Shown in pieces: positions 63,951 through 64,000 of a stretch of DNA of 64,000 nt (positions are counted from its first letter, which is position 1; every line of letters begins with the position of its first letter). Origin of the DNA: Pseudomonas sp. R37(2017). Lineage in GTDB: Bacteria; Pseudomonadota; Gammaproteobacteria; Pseudomonadales; Pseudomonadaceae. The stretch covers positions 62,001 to 126,000 of the forward strand of contig NZ_NEHO01000002.1 of the NCBI RefSeq assembly GCF_002113375.1, read 5' to 3'. The translations under genes were made by a program, and so were the position numbers. The notes under the pieces were generated by a model, which did not search any database, was not told where the DNA came from, and worked only from the letters and a program-made list of their open reading frames with translations.

Positions 63951-64000
63951 ATGTCTCTTGAAATCGTAATTCTCGCTGCTGGCCAAGGCACGCGCATGCG
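63951..64000 (+). CDS. glmU: GlmU N-terminus (partial, runs off window)
   Basis: The last 50 bases encode MSLEIVILAAGQGTRMR, the start of the bifunctional N-acetylglucosamine-1-phosphate uridyltransferase. LAAGQGTRM is its nucleotide-binding loop. glmU following the atp operon is the usual Pseudomonas order. Only 16 codons are visible. Confidence 0.9.
   Translation, partial: MSLEIVILAAGQGTRM

Overview
The window is chromosomal DNA from a Pseudomonas of the P. fluorescens complex, and it spans the replication origin. This rests on gene order (rpmH-rnpA-yidD-yidC-mnmE-mnmG-rsmG-parA-parB-atp on one side; dnaA-dnaN-recF-gyrB, then gmhB-glyS-glyQ-tag, trkA-rsmB-fmt-def, dprA-tsaC-qor-hemF-aroE on the other), on the GTGGGAGCGAGCCTGCTCGCGA-type REP elements, and on two GTTCCACGTGGAAC parS sites. 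Most of the DNA is GC-rich and densely coded. No tRNA, rRNA, insertion sequence, prophage or CRISPR array was seen.

Layout. 1-360: 3' end of an AT-rich gene of unknown function. 0.5-4.8 kb: secreted dual-specificity-type phosphatase, YheV-like zinc ribbon with PrlC oligopeptidase, gamma-carbonic anhydrase, HAD phosphatase. 4.9-8.4 kb: a Mla/Pqi-like MCE lipid-transport operon. 8.4-15.2 kb: membrane proteins (DUF5924-like, M16 peptidase, Na/Pi symporter, TerC, CitMHS) separated by REP elements. 15.5-21.6 kb: GFA and DOPA-dioxygenase-like enzymes, then a choline-sulfate module (LysR, BetC sulfatase, orphan choline-type binding protein, SulP transporter). 21.7-40 kb: conserved housekeeping genes for shikimate, haem, t6A, peptide deformylation and formylation, rRNA methylation, potassium uptake, lipid A and heptose synthesis, and glycyl-tRNA synthetase. 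38.6-41 kb: a divergent two-component pair. 41-47.3 kb: gyrB, recF, dnaN, dnaA on the minus strand. 47.3-47.9 kb: origin region 1. 47.9-51.8 kb: rpmH to mnmE. 51.8-52.3 kb: a second origin-like region. 52.3-56.6 kb: mnmG, rsmG, parA, parB. 56.6-63.9 kb: the complete atpIBEFHAGDC operon. 63.95 kb to the edge: first codons of glmU.

How it fits together. DnaA, the beta clamp, RecF, gyrase B, ParA/ParB and two parS sites surround two DnaA-box-rich intergenic regions. Those regions resemble each other at an almost constant 4,487-bp offset, so they look like duplicated origin modules. Perfect TTATCCACA boxes are scattered from about 16.5 to 55.4 kb, many inside genes. Other points for a second look are a LysM-family gene that seems to have lost its LysM domain, a histidine kinase lacking an expected extracytoplasmic sensor, hairpins between atp genes, a candidate small RNA at 38.5 kb, and REP doublets in both orientations.

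All calls come from reading the sequence and recalled family knowledge. No database search or folding program was run.
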